Below are positions 46,301-57,299 of a DNA stretch of 64,000 nucleotides, in pieces. Both the position numbers and the translations under genes were made by a program. Origin of the DNA: Cristatella mucedo (Eukaryota; Bryozoa; Phylactolaemata; Cristatellidae); NCBI GenBank assembly GCA_009760855.2, contig WPIO01000031.1, positions 1,714,001 through 1,778,000 of the forward strand, given 5' to 3'. The notes under the pieces were generated by a model. It did not search any database. It had not been told where the DNA came from and saw nothing but the letters and a program-made list of their open reading frames with translations. Position 1 is the stretch's first letter. Every line of letters starts with the position of its first letter.

Positions 46301-49300
46301 GCTGACGTCAGAGCTGTTGCCACGTTTTTTGTAACCGTGCCGTGTTAGTTCTAGAATCTGCGCAGATATGGCCAGGTTTGTACGATTTGTGCTGCTTTGC
46401 AGATCTATCAGCCTGACCATTCAGCATTAGCCAAATACTGATTGCATTCCTATGGAGTCTTGCTTGGTTGCATGAAATAGTCTTGCTGTCTTTTTCGCTC
46501 AGTGATGAGCTAGCTCCTCTTCACGACTGTGTCCTGGCTATAACTGATGAGGTGTACAGGATTGAGGAGCCGGGAACTCAGCTAAACATCAATGTGCACG
46601 GAAAGAGAGATCTGTCGACCTTGCGTAAGTTGCCAGCAGCACACCACAAATAATGTCCCAGTAAGGATGCAGTGTGCTGGTACCTCGGTTGTAGCCGGCC
46701 GACTGCCGGCCATACTGTCGTTCTGCTATTGCCTTCGGTGACGTAGTGTTGCTTCTGTGTACAGGCAGGTGCGAATACGAATGCGAGAAGTGCAAAGATG
46801 ACAACAGCAAGAACTGTCGGAAGTGCGCCTGCTCAGTCTGTGGCGACAAAGACCAGCCCGAGCTGCAGATCATGTGCGATGAGTGTGACCGGGCATTTCA
46901 CATTGCTTGTCTCAACCCACCTCTTTCTGCTGTGCCATCTGAGGACGAGTGGTGAGCCTTTGCCTATAAGCTATCGTCTTAAAACTGTCCTAGTATTCAT
47001 GCATAGTCGATTGCTTGCATGTTGGCACTTTCATCTCATTAATTTTGTACTGCCTCATAGGGGAAGGCACAGATTCAGCTTTCAGCTAGACAATGTTGCT
47101 TGTCTAAGCAGTTCTGCTGTAGTAGTTTGAAAGGAGTTATTTGATAACTCGGCGTGGCAGGATATTCTATAGTATCTGGATATATCTAGTATCCTGGAGT
47201 ATCTTTGCAATCTTCAAAGGGAGAGAGACTCGGTGACTTCCCTGTGCGTAACGATTTACTTAGAGTATTCTTGGTTTGCCTGCATTATTGTCGCTGTATG
47301 TGGTGAGCAAGCTTTTAGGGCTTACTTTTTTATTTACCAAGCTAGTTTGCCGGCTTTCGACGTTACTGACGCATTATAAAGGCAGAGAAGAATTATGCAG
47401 CAGTGTCTCCAGCCTGCGGCTGTGGTCATATAAACAAAAAAAAAATCCTAGCTGATTAAACAGCCTCTTTTCGTATAGCGACAGAAGAGCCTTTACGGCT
47501 ATCACCACCGCTTGCAGTGGCGATACAGAATCGCCCACCGCAGGAATCGAACCCACGACCTCGGGACCGAGGTCGTGAAAAGCAACCGCCTTACCTAGTG
47601 TGCCATCACGGCTCACCAGCACCTATCTGCCCGATTCTCGTGGATGGTAGAAACCTAAACCGCTTCTCATTGACCTGTCATCATTTGGGTACTATGTGAT
47701 GTCTGTGAATGTGCATTGCTTATCCGTTTGTACTCAGCATGTTAAGATATTACTTTACTCGATCTTTTGTTTTCTGCAGGTATTGCCCGGGCTGTAAAAA
47801 CGATGCCGACATCGTTAAGGCCGGTGAGAAGCTCAAGGAGAGCAAGAAGAAAGCTAAGATGCCCTCGGCTAATCCTAGGAACCCGGATCGGGACTGGGAT
47901 AAGGCAAGTGCAGTTGCAAGGAATGAAAGAGTGAGGCAGGCACTGACTCGGCATATGCTGGCTGTGCACAAGTTAGTTGTATCTATATGGATGCTTTGCT
48001 TGATTCACGTGAATGTTTGAGCTTTGCTGGCAGATGTACTCAAGAAAGGCTAGGTAACTGCACCTGCTCGGTCAAGTTTTAATCCTGGTCCCACACTTAG
48101 AAAGGGGTGTGGCTTCCCTTTGGTCTATGCTATGATTGGTCGGCAAGGTCAAAGATCTCTTTGCATTGCTGCAGCTTCTCGTCCAGGTGCTTTTGTGATA
48201 ATACCGATTTTTCTTATTCTTTAGGGCATGGCATGCAGTGGACTGACAAAAAATTGCACTCTAGTACCGACCAATCACTTCGGTGCCGTCCCTGGTGTCA
48301 AAGTGGGAACTGTGTGGAAGTACAGGTTACAGGTCAGTCTGCCTTGCATTCTGCTCTGGCACAAGCTGTGCTTCCTCTAATAGGCTATTTTCTTCCATCC
48401 TCTGCAAAGGTCCAAGTTTGCAGCACGTCATTGTGTCCGTCTCGTCTGTCTCCCTATTTAATAATAATAATACATTTGATATATTGCCTTCAGAGAACTC
48501 AATCTGTTTCTAGGCACTTCACATTTGCTGCAAAGGAAGCACGATCGAATTTTTAGTTTTAGCATGTTCAATAAACAACAAGAATAACATTGTTAGGGGT
48601 GACACGCTCACGGTCAGCATGCAAGTGTGGTTAGTGGCAGCGTGCAGCAGTGTCAGCACGCACAAGCATATAAAGGACGAATCATATGGACACACTAAAT
48701 GCTATAAATAGGTGTTTTTAGTTTCTTTTTAAATGCGGACAAGTCAGGAGATGGTGTGCCGCAGGTCGGGAGTGGGTTCCAGGTTTTGGGACACACGAAC
48801 TAAAGGCACGTTCTCCAAAGGATTTGAGATTTGTACGAGGTATTGGTAAGCAATTAGATTCCGAAAAGCGGGTGGTACTGTGCTTAGCCTGGTGGGGAGA
48901 GAAGATCTTATAGGTCGGCTGGAGCTAAAGAATGAAAGGGACCTAAAAGTGAGTGGCAGAACATTGAAATCGGTGCGTTGTTTGACTGGAAGCCAGTGCA
49001 GGTCGGCAAGAAGTGGTGTGATGTGGCAACTGCAACGCTCACGACAGACAAGTCTGGCTGCGGAGTTTTGCACCAGCTGTAATCGCCTGATTGCACATGC
49101 CGGTAGGCCAGCAAGCAGTGAGTTACAGAAGTCAAGACGGGATGTCACAAATGCATGGACCAGATTAGACGTGGTATCCTTATCTAAACAAGCCCGAATT
49201 TTAGCAGTGTTGTGTAGATGAATGTATGCAGACTTGACTGGGGAGCTGATGTGGTCGTCCAATGAAAGGTAACTTTGGAACATGACACCTAGATTTCGTG

Positions 49301-52300
49301 CAGATTTAACAGGACATATGCTGGCAGAGCCAATAGTGAGCGTTAACCTTTTCAATTTCCAAATCACACTTAGTTTTTCCATTACTAGAAAGTTGGTTTT
49401 ATCGTCATTCGATTTAGGAAAGTTTGCTGCCATCCATACGTGGATGTCACCAATACATGCAACAAGGGAGTTGAGAGAATTGACGTGGGAGTTGAGAGAA
49501 TTGACGTGCTGGAAGGCTGGGAGAGATCAAAGCAAAAGCACAACTGAGTGTCATCCGCATAGAAGTGAAAGCCTAGGAGAAAATGTGTTCGAATGTGTGA
49601 GCCTTGATGTGAGTATGGCCGTGCATATGAGCCACAAGAGACAACAAGTCAGTGGGTGGGTGGGTGTGTGTGTGGGTGCTCGCTGCTTGCTTATGTTGCC
49701 CTTGAGCACCACGAATGTCCTCTCCACAGTATAAGTCGGAGATCGCCGGCAGCAGTACTGCATCACTTTGTTCGGAGCTGTTATTGGATGCAAAAACGAA
49801 GTGAGCCGAGCGCACACGACAGTTTCACCTACCGCTTGCTGGTCACACAAAGCCTCGGGCGCTCGTCAGAGGCTTTTTGTCAGCGGCGTGGCACCTCGAG
49901 GGAGCGCGTGCCGCAGCCCGCATGCATGCATGCATGCTCACCCACTTGTTGCAGGCCAGCGAGGCCGGCGTGCATAGGCTGCACGTGGCCGGCATTCACG
50001 GCCGCTCAGACGAAGGCGCTTACTCCATTTGCCTAGCCGGTGGCTACGTGGATGATGTGGTGAGTGAAGCCAACCTCTGCCCCACCTCTCTCGGTTAAAG
50101 CCACCTGAAGCGCGTAGAAGCCAGCTCTCGACTTACGGCTCGCCACGTAGAAGAACTCGGTTGAAGCCACGTGAGCGCACGAGCACTGCACGCTGCCCTT
50201 TTGCAGGACAATGGTGACTCGTTCCTTTTCTCGGGCAGCGGTGGACGCGACCTCTCCGGCAACAAGAGAACGGCACGGCAGACACACGACCAGAAGCTCA
50301 CCCGCTTGAACAAGTACGCTCGAGTGCAAGCCTGCCCAGCCTGCCGGCCTGCATTTACCCCGTCCTCTGCATTTACCCAGTCCGCTCTTGCGACTTTAAG
50401 TGATCCGACCGTGTCCAGCTTGGTGGGCTGAGAAAAAAAATTCTGCGCAGAAGCACGCCTGATCCGGTCGCTGGACGAGCCGCCCTGGGCGATAGGTCGG
50501 AACGCTGGGCGGGAAAGGACGACCGACCTACAGAGGGTCGTTTCTATGGCAGCCTGCTGCTGCTTCCGCGGTCAGTCGAACCTCGTCGCAGACTCGTCGT
50601 GAGCATGGCCCGGCGACTTCTTGCCACACTGCAGCACCACTCGTCCTTATAATTATAATGATAATATTAATGCACTCGATAAAGCGCCCTCAGAGAACTC
50701 AATCTCTCTCTCTAGGAGCTTTACATTTACTGCAAAGGGAAATGCAATTAAATGGTGAGTAATATCATGCTTGATAAATAACAAAATGAATAACATGGTT
50801 AGGGGTGACATGCACAGGGTACAGGGTCAGCATGCAAATGTGGTTAGTGGCAGCGTGCACAGTGTCAGCATGCATGTAGCTGCTTGAAAAATGCGTACCC
50901 TGGGCCAGCCACACTCCTGTGGGCATGGCGACTCGACCCCCCCTTCCACGTTGTCTTGTCGCCAACCGGATTCGCACGGCTCCGCTCATCCGATGAACAC
51001 CTGATCATGTGACCCTGTTACATATCTCCCCTGTCCGTTGGCCTATGAGGACGATGCTAGCTATTCTCTGCTCTTTCTTCCTGTTCCGGAGCAGGGAGCA
51101 GAGAATACCCATACCTGCAGCCAGCGACTATCCAACAGCACCTGCACGTACGACTGCCCGCATGCGTCCAATTCAGCTGTCGTCGTTCTGACAGCAGCCT
51201 GTACCTAGGGGCGCCTTCATGCATCTCTTCCTATTTGTCGTGCTGCCCCGAGGTCGCCCCTCGCACACCCAGCTAATTCTGCCCGCGTGCGTCTGGCTTT
51301 CTTTCCGGAACAGGGCTCTGGCCAATAACATCACGGACCCGCCTCTGAATGCAAAGCGAGGAGCCATTGCACGTGACTGGAAGAGCGGCAAGCCGGTTCG
51401 CGTCGTCCGAAGCGCTGCCCTGCGGAAAAAGTCGCCGTACGCCCCGCAGCAGGGCTACCGCTACGACGGCCTCTACAAGGTCGGCAGACGGCGGCGTATC
51501 GGCGAAAGCTCGGCTGCTGCCCGCGCACGCCTTGGGCTGCCTGCTCGCGCTCGCGGCCGCTTCGCCTGCTGCCTGAGGGTCCTGCCCGCACTCGCCGGAC
51601 TGCGATGGATGCCCTGCTGACGCTCGGCTGCTGCTGCTGCAGGTCGTCAGGTACTGGCCTGAAAAGGGCCGTTCCGGATTCCTGGTGTGGCGCTACGAGC
51701 TGCGGCGTGACGACCCCGCTCCCGCGCCCTGGACTAAGGAAGGCAACGCCCTGTGCAAGAAGCTCAATCTGAAGATGGAGGTAGCGTAGGCTCGCGTCAC
51801 GCCTGCCCGTAGCTCTCGCCATCGGGCCCTGGCCCCTTGTCTCCTGGTCTGCGATGCCTCGTCGGCGGCGACCCCGCTGCTGCCCGTGCAGGGGCTGCCA
51901 TGATCGTCTGCTGTCGCTTTTGCAGATTCCCGAGGGCTTCGATGACGAACAGGGTGCCGGCGCAGACGCGACCAAGTCCCGCAAGAGGAAGCGAGGTGGT
52001 GGCTCGGGTGAGCTTCAAAGTCAGCCGTTGGCGCTCGCAAGAAATTCTTGCCACAGGCTGGCCTTGCTGTGTTGGCTTGGAACGAGGCCTCAGTCGTCTG
52101 CTGCTGCTGCTGCTCTCTTTGTCCCTCGCCGGAACCTTGCCTGCGATTCTCTTTCTCTCCCCTAATGAGAATGTACGTGCCCTCGAGATTACATAACATT
52201 GCATACATTACATACTCTGCCGTGGAGCAAAGCTGCCGACCTTGGCCAGACTGGCAGTCCGAAGGGGGCTGAAGGACGTGGGTGGTGGGTATTTGGGGGT

Positions 52301-53827
52301 TGTCGGAGTGGAGGAGAGGGTAGTAGTGGAAGCCCCCTGCGCGGCCCCCCCCCCCCCCCCCGCCCAGCTTGTGATGTCAATGATGCGAGATCGTGCCTTC
52401 TGCCACTGTCGTCAAGTTTTGTTTGGCCAAACGCGTCAGCTGGCTTAGCGTGCTTGCGAGGCCGTGTTTATAGAAGATTCGGCCTGTGGCTCGCTGCTGC
52501 TGTCTGTCTGTCTGTCTGTCTGTGTTTTTTAATCCTAATTGGTGTTTGCATCCGTTAGGTTCTGTTAGCAATGGTTCAAAGCAAGCCAGGCAAGGAGGTC
52601 TTGCGTACAAACTGAGCCCAGAAGTCGCCAAGCTCATCAAGCAAGACTCGGTGAACAAGAAACTGTGGGATGAGGCGATCGAAGCCGCCAGCGAAGGCGA
52701 ACAGGTAAGTGGTAAAAGCCCGCCAGCTCTCACCCACATCCTGACTCGTATTTGGTCTGCCCTTTGGTGGCGGGCGCACTCGATTCGTGCAATTGCCGGC
52801 ATTCTCCAGACACACAGCCGGGATGTTGAGCTCGTGCTGCTCTGCTTTGTTGCAGCTGTTCCTCGAGAAGGTGCAGGAGGCATTTAAGTGCGTTGTCTGC
52901 CAGGATGTCGTGTGCAAGCCCATTACGATCGGCTGTGCTCACAATGTGTGCAAGGTAACAGTTTACTAATGATCCGCGATGCTCTGACTGGTCGAAGCTA
53001 ACTTCTTTTTATGGCTTAGGGACTGCAAAGCGTGTGGCGCTCCATTTGTGCACAGCTGTTGGTGGGTCCGAAGCCAGCCTGTCTTCGACGACAAGCTGCA
53101 GGCCAAAAACGGTTCCGGCAGGAAAGTGTGTAGCTAGTTTTTCAAAATACTGTGGGCCTAGAGGCCAACGGAAGGCTGATGAATCACGCGGGCCAAAAAA
53201 AAACAAAGGATTGATCTTTGACGAGCTGTGTACAGCATTGGAAACTAAATGTGCGCGACGAAGCCACGGATAATAGCTGAGAGTCCGATGTCGAAATGAG
53301 CTCTTGACTTTTTCGTCCCAGGTCATTTTTCAATCTTCTTTTATGCTTTGATAAGATATTGCTGTCAGTCTAGGTGAGAAGCTGCATTCTGGGACGGAAA
53401 ATCACATGGCTTTATTGTATGTATATACACTCCCGTTGCCTAGGTACTGCATTTGTATGGCGATTTAAGCGATCAGTCTTTTATTGGTTATATAATGCGA
53501 GATGTGTTCATTGACCCTATGTACTCTAGTTAGGCACTGCACCTGTTTCATCATTACCTGCCGTTGGTCATGGCTGCTTCTGCTAATTGCCGTTACTGGC
53601 GATTTTTAAATTGCTGTAGAGGTTTGTGATACTTTGGCTATTGTAGTGTGTAAAGGAAATCGCTCAAATTTATTTTGCAGTCATGCCTGACGAGGTCATT
53701 CCGAGCCCAGGTTTTTACGTGCCCACACTGCCGCTTTGAGCTGGGCAAAGGCTACAAGATGGTGGTGAATCAAGTGCTGACTGAAGTCCTCAGTGGGCTC
53801 TTCCCTGGTTACGAGAATGGCCGTTAA
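37884..53827 (+). CDS. UHRF1: UHRF1/UHRF2 orthologue, complete, 18 exons, 859 aa
   Basis: Nuclear E3 ubiquitin ligase that reads hemimethylated CpG and H3K9 methylation and recruits DNMT1 in maintenance methylation (known for the family). Exons: 37884-38039, 42768-42884, 43083-43172, 43484-43528, 45455-45864, 45970-46200, 46503-46624, 46765-46951, 47780-47903, 48225-48332, 49955-50059, 50207-50313, 51314-51479, 51643-51780, 51926-52007, 52559-52704, 52856-52954, 53681-53827. They sum to 2580 nt, exactly 860 codons including TAA, with every junction in phase. Order: ubiquitin-like, acidic linker, tandem tudor, PHD, SRA, basic linker ([10 protein letters not shown]), RING, C-terminal FPGYENGR. 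The length compares with about 793-802 aa in vertebrates; the excess is mainly a Ser/Asp-rich loop in the first tudor. ATG 37884 gives [13 protein letters not shown]; the second Met (37908) is the conserved MDGR. Intron 9 uses a GC donor. Vertebrate UHRF1 and UHRF2 look alike; a single invertebrate copy would be pro-orthologous to both. Confidence 0.96.
38990..39712 (+). repeat. CpG-rich minisatellite, 32-34 bp unit, about 21 copies, in UHRF1 intron 1
   Basis: The array starts with 32-bp units (CAGAACCCTTATTCTTGCGC type) and passes into 34-bp units (GGCTTGCGCAGGCGGCATGC plus GCAGAACCCCTTCC). Each 34-bp unit holds about four CpG. Because 34 is not a multiple of 3 and the unit lacks stops, nearly all six frames stay open for 150-318 codons; these are not genes. 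Confidence 0.95.
40328..40455 (+). mobile_element. SINE A in UHRF1 intron 1
   Basis: TCCAAGGGTTAATATGCTC (box A remnant), GACGTGGGTTGGAGCCC (box B), then GCACTGAGATAGAGATTAAG and the GTGCAATACAAATAAATTC tail. Confidence 0.7.
40640..41020 (-). mobile_element. LINE family 1 fragment in UHRF1 intron 1
   Basis: Minus codons [18 protein letters not shown] and [18 protein letters not shown], with a frameshift. The 3' tail is missing. It abuts a Mutator-like fragment. Confidence 0.8.
41020..41385 (-). mobile_element. Mutator-like transposase-domain fragment
   Basis: Inside UHRF1 intron 1 a minus-strand frame reads [20 protein letters not shown], then ending [20 protein letters not shown] and [12 protein letters not shown]. 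The signature CLHGxTQNxNESxxxxIW is characteristic of a large family of invertebrate proteins carrying a Mutator-like transposase domain. Only the C-terminal part is present. It abuts a LINE family 1 fragment of the same strand at about 41020, so it is a transposon remnant and not a host exon. Confidence 0.55.
41440..41690 (+). mobile_element. LINE family 1 fragment, degenerate
   Basis: CGGCCAGCCTATCTTAAATA corresponds to the PAYLSDLL segment; AAAGCATGGAGTTCAATATC and ATTTAAAAGGAATG correspond to the AWNSLPT and FKRN segments of the family. Confidence 0.6.
41879..41986 (+). repeat. (TG)n microsatellite in UHRF1 intron 1
   Basis: About 50 TG units with a few GC variants at the end. Confidence 0.97.
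43260..43378 (+). repeat. (GT)n(GA)n compound microsatellite in UHRF1 intron 3
   Basis: GT run with GTGC interruptions then about nine GA units, about 100 bp before the exon 4 acceptor. Confidence 0.97.
43950..44830 (+). mobile_element. Old, degenerate LINE with recognisable RT core in UHRF1 intron 4
   Basis: At 44550-44600 the + strand reads [16 protein letters not shown]; after a frameshift, [12 protein letters not shown], the catalytic YADD box, follows near 44635. Many stops on both sides. The element is much more decayed than the 21-23 kb copy. Confidence 0.7.
44930..45037 (+). mobile_element. SINE B-like fragment in UHRF1 intron 4
   Basis: GAGCTTAGTGGCGAGGTGCTC (box A-like) and AAGGTTCGAGCTCGGGC (box B-like), then CGTCAAGGCTCTTCTCC, resembling the sense orientation of the family. 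Diverged. Confidence 0.5.
45455..46624 (+). CDS. UHRF1: UHRF1 exons 5-7: tandem tudor domain with enlarged loop
   Basis: Exon 4 ends GTIYK and exon 5 opens [21 protein letters not shown], the start of the first tudor. About 95 residues rich in Ser, Asp, Asn and Gly follow before DDIVYYIRF; vertebrate UHRF1 has roughly 20 there. Exon 6 carries [10 protein letters not shown], the linker before the second tudor, then [14 protein letters not shown] and GRWYDC. Exon 7 ends the domain with [10 protein letters not shown]. In vertebrates this module binds H3K9me2/3 through an aromatic cage. Here the cage positions read Y in GAWYEA, F in YIRF, and apparently a non-aromatic residue at the third place. 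Intron 5 (45865-45969) is 105 nt and open in frame, so intron-retained transcripts would still be readable. Confidence 0.92.
46765..47903 (+). CDS. UHRF1: UHRF1 exons 8-9: PHD finger
   Basis: Residues about 393-460 contain the full set of Cys/His zinc ligands: [31 protein letters not shown], then WYCPGC across the exon 8/9 junction (TG|G codon). The two Asp of CDECD that contact the unmodified N-terminus of histone H3 at Arg2 in vertebrates are kept, and [14 protein letters not shown] is nearly invariant in the family. Exon 9 continues into a basic helix [11 protein letters not shown] and DRDWDK at the entry of the SRA domain. The 828-nt intron between the exons carries a SINE B copy. Confidence 0.95.
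47446..47616 (-). mobile_element. SINE B in UHRF1 intron 8
   Basis: TAGCTGATTAAACAGCCTCT, GAGCCTTTACGGCTATCACC, GGAATCGAACCCACGACCTC and CCGCCTTACCTAGTGTGCCA. The anticodon-arm area has become a palindrome CGACCTCGG-GA-CCGAGGTCG. Confidence 0.8.
48225..51780 (+). CDS. UHRF1: UHRF1 exons 10-14: SRA (SET- and RING-associated) domain
   Basis: Five exons encode the base-flipping SRA fold that recognises hemimethylated CpG. Visible landmarks: [22 protein letters not shown], the thumb [37 protein letters not shown] with the NKR finger intact, [41 protein letters not shown] and PWTKEG. I therefore expect 5-methylcytosine reading to be conserved. Introns 10 (1.6 kb) and 12 (1.0 kb) each contain an antisense LINE family 1 piece; the other introns are 147-163 bp. 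Confidence 0.95.
48455..49565 (-). mobile_element. LINE family 1 fragment in UHRF1 intron 10
   Basis: Long minus ORF 49433-48744 (229 aa) starting in the RT thumb with [20 protein letters not shown], then [16 protein letters not shown] and [14 protein letters not shown]. Ends at an AAT run near 48460. A 21-bp tandem duplication (GGGAGTTGAGAGAATTGACG) is seen at about 49467-49508. Confidence 0.88.
50648..50880 (-). mobile_element. LINE family 1 3' tail in UHRF1 intron 12
   Basis: Only the last 230 bp: AAT-rich run, GCGCCCTCAGAGAACTCAAT and the GTCAGCATGCAAATGTGGTT segment shared by several copies. Confidence 0.85.
52856..53827 (+). CDS. UHRF1: UHRF1 exons 17-18: RING finger and C-terminus
   Basis: Exon 17 encodes [17 protein letters not shown] and GCAHNVCK; exon 18 continues [17 protein letters not shown], completing a C3HC4 RING for E2 binding and histone H3 ubiquitination. 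The C-terminus ends [12 protein letters not shown], matching the conserved GYGNGR end, then TAA at 53825-53827. Exon 17 joins exon 18 directly in phase 0; an open stretch at 53021-53280 between them is not needed. Confidence 0.95.
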
Positions 53828-54972
53828 CAACGTTTTGAGGCACGACCACAATTGGCATATGTCCAAACATCCTGTATATATTTGCAGTGCTTCCACTTTG
53901 CAGCATCATCGTTGCTGTCTAGTCGGCATGCTAGATTGATGCCTTTGTTTTATGATGCGATGTATCACCATCGCCATATGCTTTACATCATCCATGGCAC
54001 CTGGTGAAAGCATTTAGGTATGCCAAAGCAGTGCCAACACAACGATTCTTCAGCTGCTTTCAACAAACGTATTTGTAACCTATATACATTTTAATTGTGC
54101 TCATGCCAGTATCTTTCTCACACGGTACAAATCATGAGACAGTCAAGTGCTCTGAAAGCTTGTGTGCATATCTTTAGGCAGAATTTTGGGACAACTCGAT
54201 GGCTGCATGTGAGCGTCCAGAATCATTTCTTCCTTCTGACTAACAGTTTCTTTTTTTGAGTCTTTAAAGACCAACACAAGCAGCTGACTACTCTGCTGCA
54301 GATATAAAAAAAAAGATTAAAAGTGTTGGTGGCTATCTTGATGGGCCGTTTTACAGATCTGACGACTGCGAGATTATTGTGCATGCTTTTATTGCATAGG
54401 CTCCAACTGATCACAAATGCCTCGCTTTCTGTAATTTGTAACTCGTTTTCAATTAATTCATTTCGTAGCAAGTCCATGTGTTTTCACTTGTTATTATTTG
54501 CTGTCATTCGTGGAGGTCCGGCAGCAGACTGTGATATAGTTGCTTGCGGCTGACTATCAGCAGATGGCTGCTATTTAAGCATGGTCTATATTTCATCTGT
54601 GCCTGGCGATGCTTTGTACTGGGTAATAGCCTGATCAGACATAAGCATTCATTACCATCTATTTCGCACATTTTGTGCTTCTGGGTTTGCATGTGTACGT
54701 GCACTCCAATGTGGAAGCTGATGGCATACTTGGTTAAGCACGCCTAAGTTTCCGTGTTAGTGAGTTTCAGTTATCAGAGGCATTTCCACACCACAACATT
54801 TGTTGTACAGTAGTTGGCTATTGGCCATGCTGTGGTCTCTATATCTACATCGAACTCTGCTATTGCTTAATTCCACCTGACCATTCAATTACATGGAGCT
54901 TGCATATGCCGCTCAAAAGCCTTTTAGCAGTGCTCTGCTGTGCAGTATGCCTGCAGAACGCGTGCCTCCTGC

Positions 54973-54978
54973 AATAAA
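54973..54978 (+). terminator. Candidate polyadenylation signal of UHRF1
   Basis: First canonical AATAAA that I found after the UHRF1 stop, about 1.15 kb downstream, followed by a GT-rich stretch. The 3' UTR would be AT-rich and repeat-poor. No transcript evidence is available here. Confidence 0.4.
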
Positions 54979-55109
54979 GTTGTACTGTGTCAATATCGCC
55001 CCTTATTTTGCACCTGGTGGTAGATTTCTGTGGGAGGCGAATGCCAATGTCGGTGTTATGGATGGTGGGAGGCTGATGAATTTGCAGGCTTTCCGACGGC
55101 CACTAGGAA

Positions 55110-55210
55110 CCCTAATAATACTAGCACACGTGATGAAGCCCCCTCAGAGAACCCAATCTCTTTCTAGGCGCTTTACATTTGCTGCAAAGGAAACACGATC
55201 GGAATGACCA
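55110..55210 (-). mobile_element. LINE family 1 3' tail stub
   Basis: CTCAGAGAACCCAATCTCTT and AGGCGCTTTACATTTGCTGC, the standard antisense 3' end, about 100 bp, downstream of the UHRF1 3' UTR. Confidence 0.8.
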
Positions 55211-55219
55211 CCGTTGGTC

Positions 55220-57290
55220 CTTACCGAAGGCAGTCGTTTGTCCTTACGGTTTCTAGTTAAACTGGAGTTCTGGCCTGTATCCACTACCTTTAAGCAGCTA
55301 CAATTAAAATTCTTGTGCAGATTAGCAGATCTTGTGCAGGCCAGCTCTGCTTTCGTAGCTATCTATCGTACGAAGCCTGCTTCAGTTGAACCTATCCAGA
55401 TGAAACGCTGCTAGCTAGTCAAGTATGCTGCTTGAAATTACGAGAGCAAAATGTTATTAACGATAGCATACGAAGTACGAATAGGACCGCGACTATATGA
55501 ATGGCATGGAACTCCTAGGTAAAGCTTGCCTGGAAAAAAACTAGATTGTTAACGCATGAAAGAAGTAAACCATTTAGGATGCCATTCTTTGGATAAGTGT
55601 TGAGATGCTGTGAAGGCTTTCCAATACTTGTTGGAGGGCCAATTAGTATAAGGATTTTATTTATAATTAGTGTATGATTGAATGTACAATCATTATGCTC
55701 ATTGTGGGTAGGGAATATTCTGTTTTCAACTCTGGATAATCTTGAACCGTATTTTTTCGTTAGGGTTTTACTCACGAAACTTGGCTCTTCATCTAGCCAT
55801 TATCCATCCACTTTGTGACCAGTTAGGTTCGGTTGAAAGGCTCTGCCAACGTGGGGGGGATAGAATGTCAAGCCGCTTGGAAATGATGCTTGTTACACTC
55901 AATTAGTCGTCTCATAATGAATATTTAGGTACACCTTGCGAAGCCGCTGAAAAACCTTGCCATTTGCAAGTAGAATCACCATATCAGATACGATGGATTT
56001 GGTATCGTTTGCCTGATTAGTTAAGAGATGAATCCTCCTTAAGGCCTGGTGACGTAGACGTCAAGATGCCTATGCAAAGCTCTGCCATGGTTGATAAGCA
56101 CTATTTGCATGGATGAGGCCAGGCAAAGCACGGATTCTTTAGTCTTGCGAAAGCTGGGGCTTGAACTATAAAAAGAAAAGTCGCTGGTCTCCAACAACTC
56201 GGCCTTGTCTACCCAGTTAATTCGACTTATTTCTCTTGATTGTAGTCTTGGGTAAAGAAAGCTGTGAACAAACCGTCTTGGAGAATCCTTTTCTGTGTAT
56301 TCAAGAAAGCGATCACCGATCACATAACTAAGCTGGCTACTACAGACGCCGTCGTTTGTACTTACCAAGGTCAATCGTTTGTCGTTACGGTTTCTAGTTA
56401 AAGTGGAGTGCTGGCCTGTATCCACTACCTTAAAGCAGCTATAATTATCCACAATTACAAATTGAATTGTGAAAGATCTGCTTTTACGGCAGGCGCTAGC
56501 CTTAATAAAAAGAACTAGTCAGGTACGGTTTGCAATCTGCAGGTAGCGGTAAGTAAAAAATACATACAAGGAAGGAGTACAACCGAGTACGAATTGCCTC
56601 GTTATGGAAATCAATGGTTCAACCGTGGGAATTAATGTCGTTTTATAGTTGATTCGTTGTCTTGCCAAGTACAATTCAGTTGCCGCGAAGGCATTCGTCT
56701 CTGTGTGGTTTTTCAGGCGCCTGTCCCGCATCCGGGTCAGGTAGTAGTAACTGGCAAGTCATGAATCCGCTACCTACTACTTATTCATTCGCTCTGAGAG
56801 TATGGTTAGCTTCGCACACGGCCGCGACGTGTGGCTCCACCCATCTTCCACTAGTTTGCTTCCACGTAAAAGCAATAATAGGCCAAGTTGACTCTGCTTC
56901 CGGTTGCCCTGATAGCGACTGTGATATTAATAGCATATCGATAAAAGTAAGTGAAATACGGTTAAAAACCGTACTTGTATCGAGTTGTATGCTGAGAAAT
57001 CACGGCTTTCATACCAATGCTTCAATACTAACTGGAACTAAAACAATTCGTACTCCAGGTAATTTTCTCGGCCAAGATGCAATTTCGGGCACTTCCTTTG
57101 CAGACAGAAACGTAAAAGAATTTAAAGAAATATAAATGGTGCGTTTTTCATTCAGTGGCACATCCGTTGGGATCAACCGGTTATGGAATTTGCCGTGTCG
57201 CCCACTTGAGAACTCCGATCGTACGGTTTCCTTTCTTCGTGAAGAGAATGTGCAGATTCACAGTCCAGAAACCTTGAAACTGCGTCGCCC
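55220..57290 (-). other. Unidentified ORFs with an internal 90-bp direct repeat
   Basis: A minus frame at 56452-56039 (137 aa) reads DNYSCFKVVDTGQHSTLTRN. A degenerate copy of its start lies at about 55312-55222 (SCLKVVDTGQNSSLTRNRKD). Further minus frames at 55515-55775 and 56519-56731 have protein-like composition. No family is recognised; an unknown transposon is the likeliest source. Confidence 0.3.
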
Positions 57291-57299
57291 TCGCTGCAT

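Noticed and set aside
47520-47616. tRNA-like sequence with box A and B
   Set aside because: Part of the SINE B family with a body and tail; not an independent tRNA gene.
53021-53280. Open stretch between UHRF1 exons 17 and 18 (CKACGAPF..), possible extra RING exon
   Set aside because: Exon 17 joins exon 18 in phase with a complete C3HC4 RING; the stretch would insert unrelated residues and a stop.
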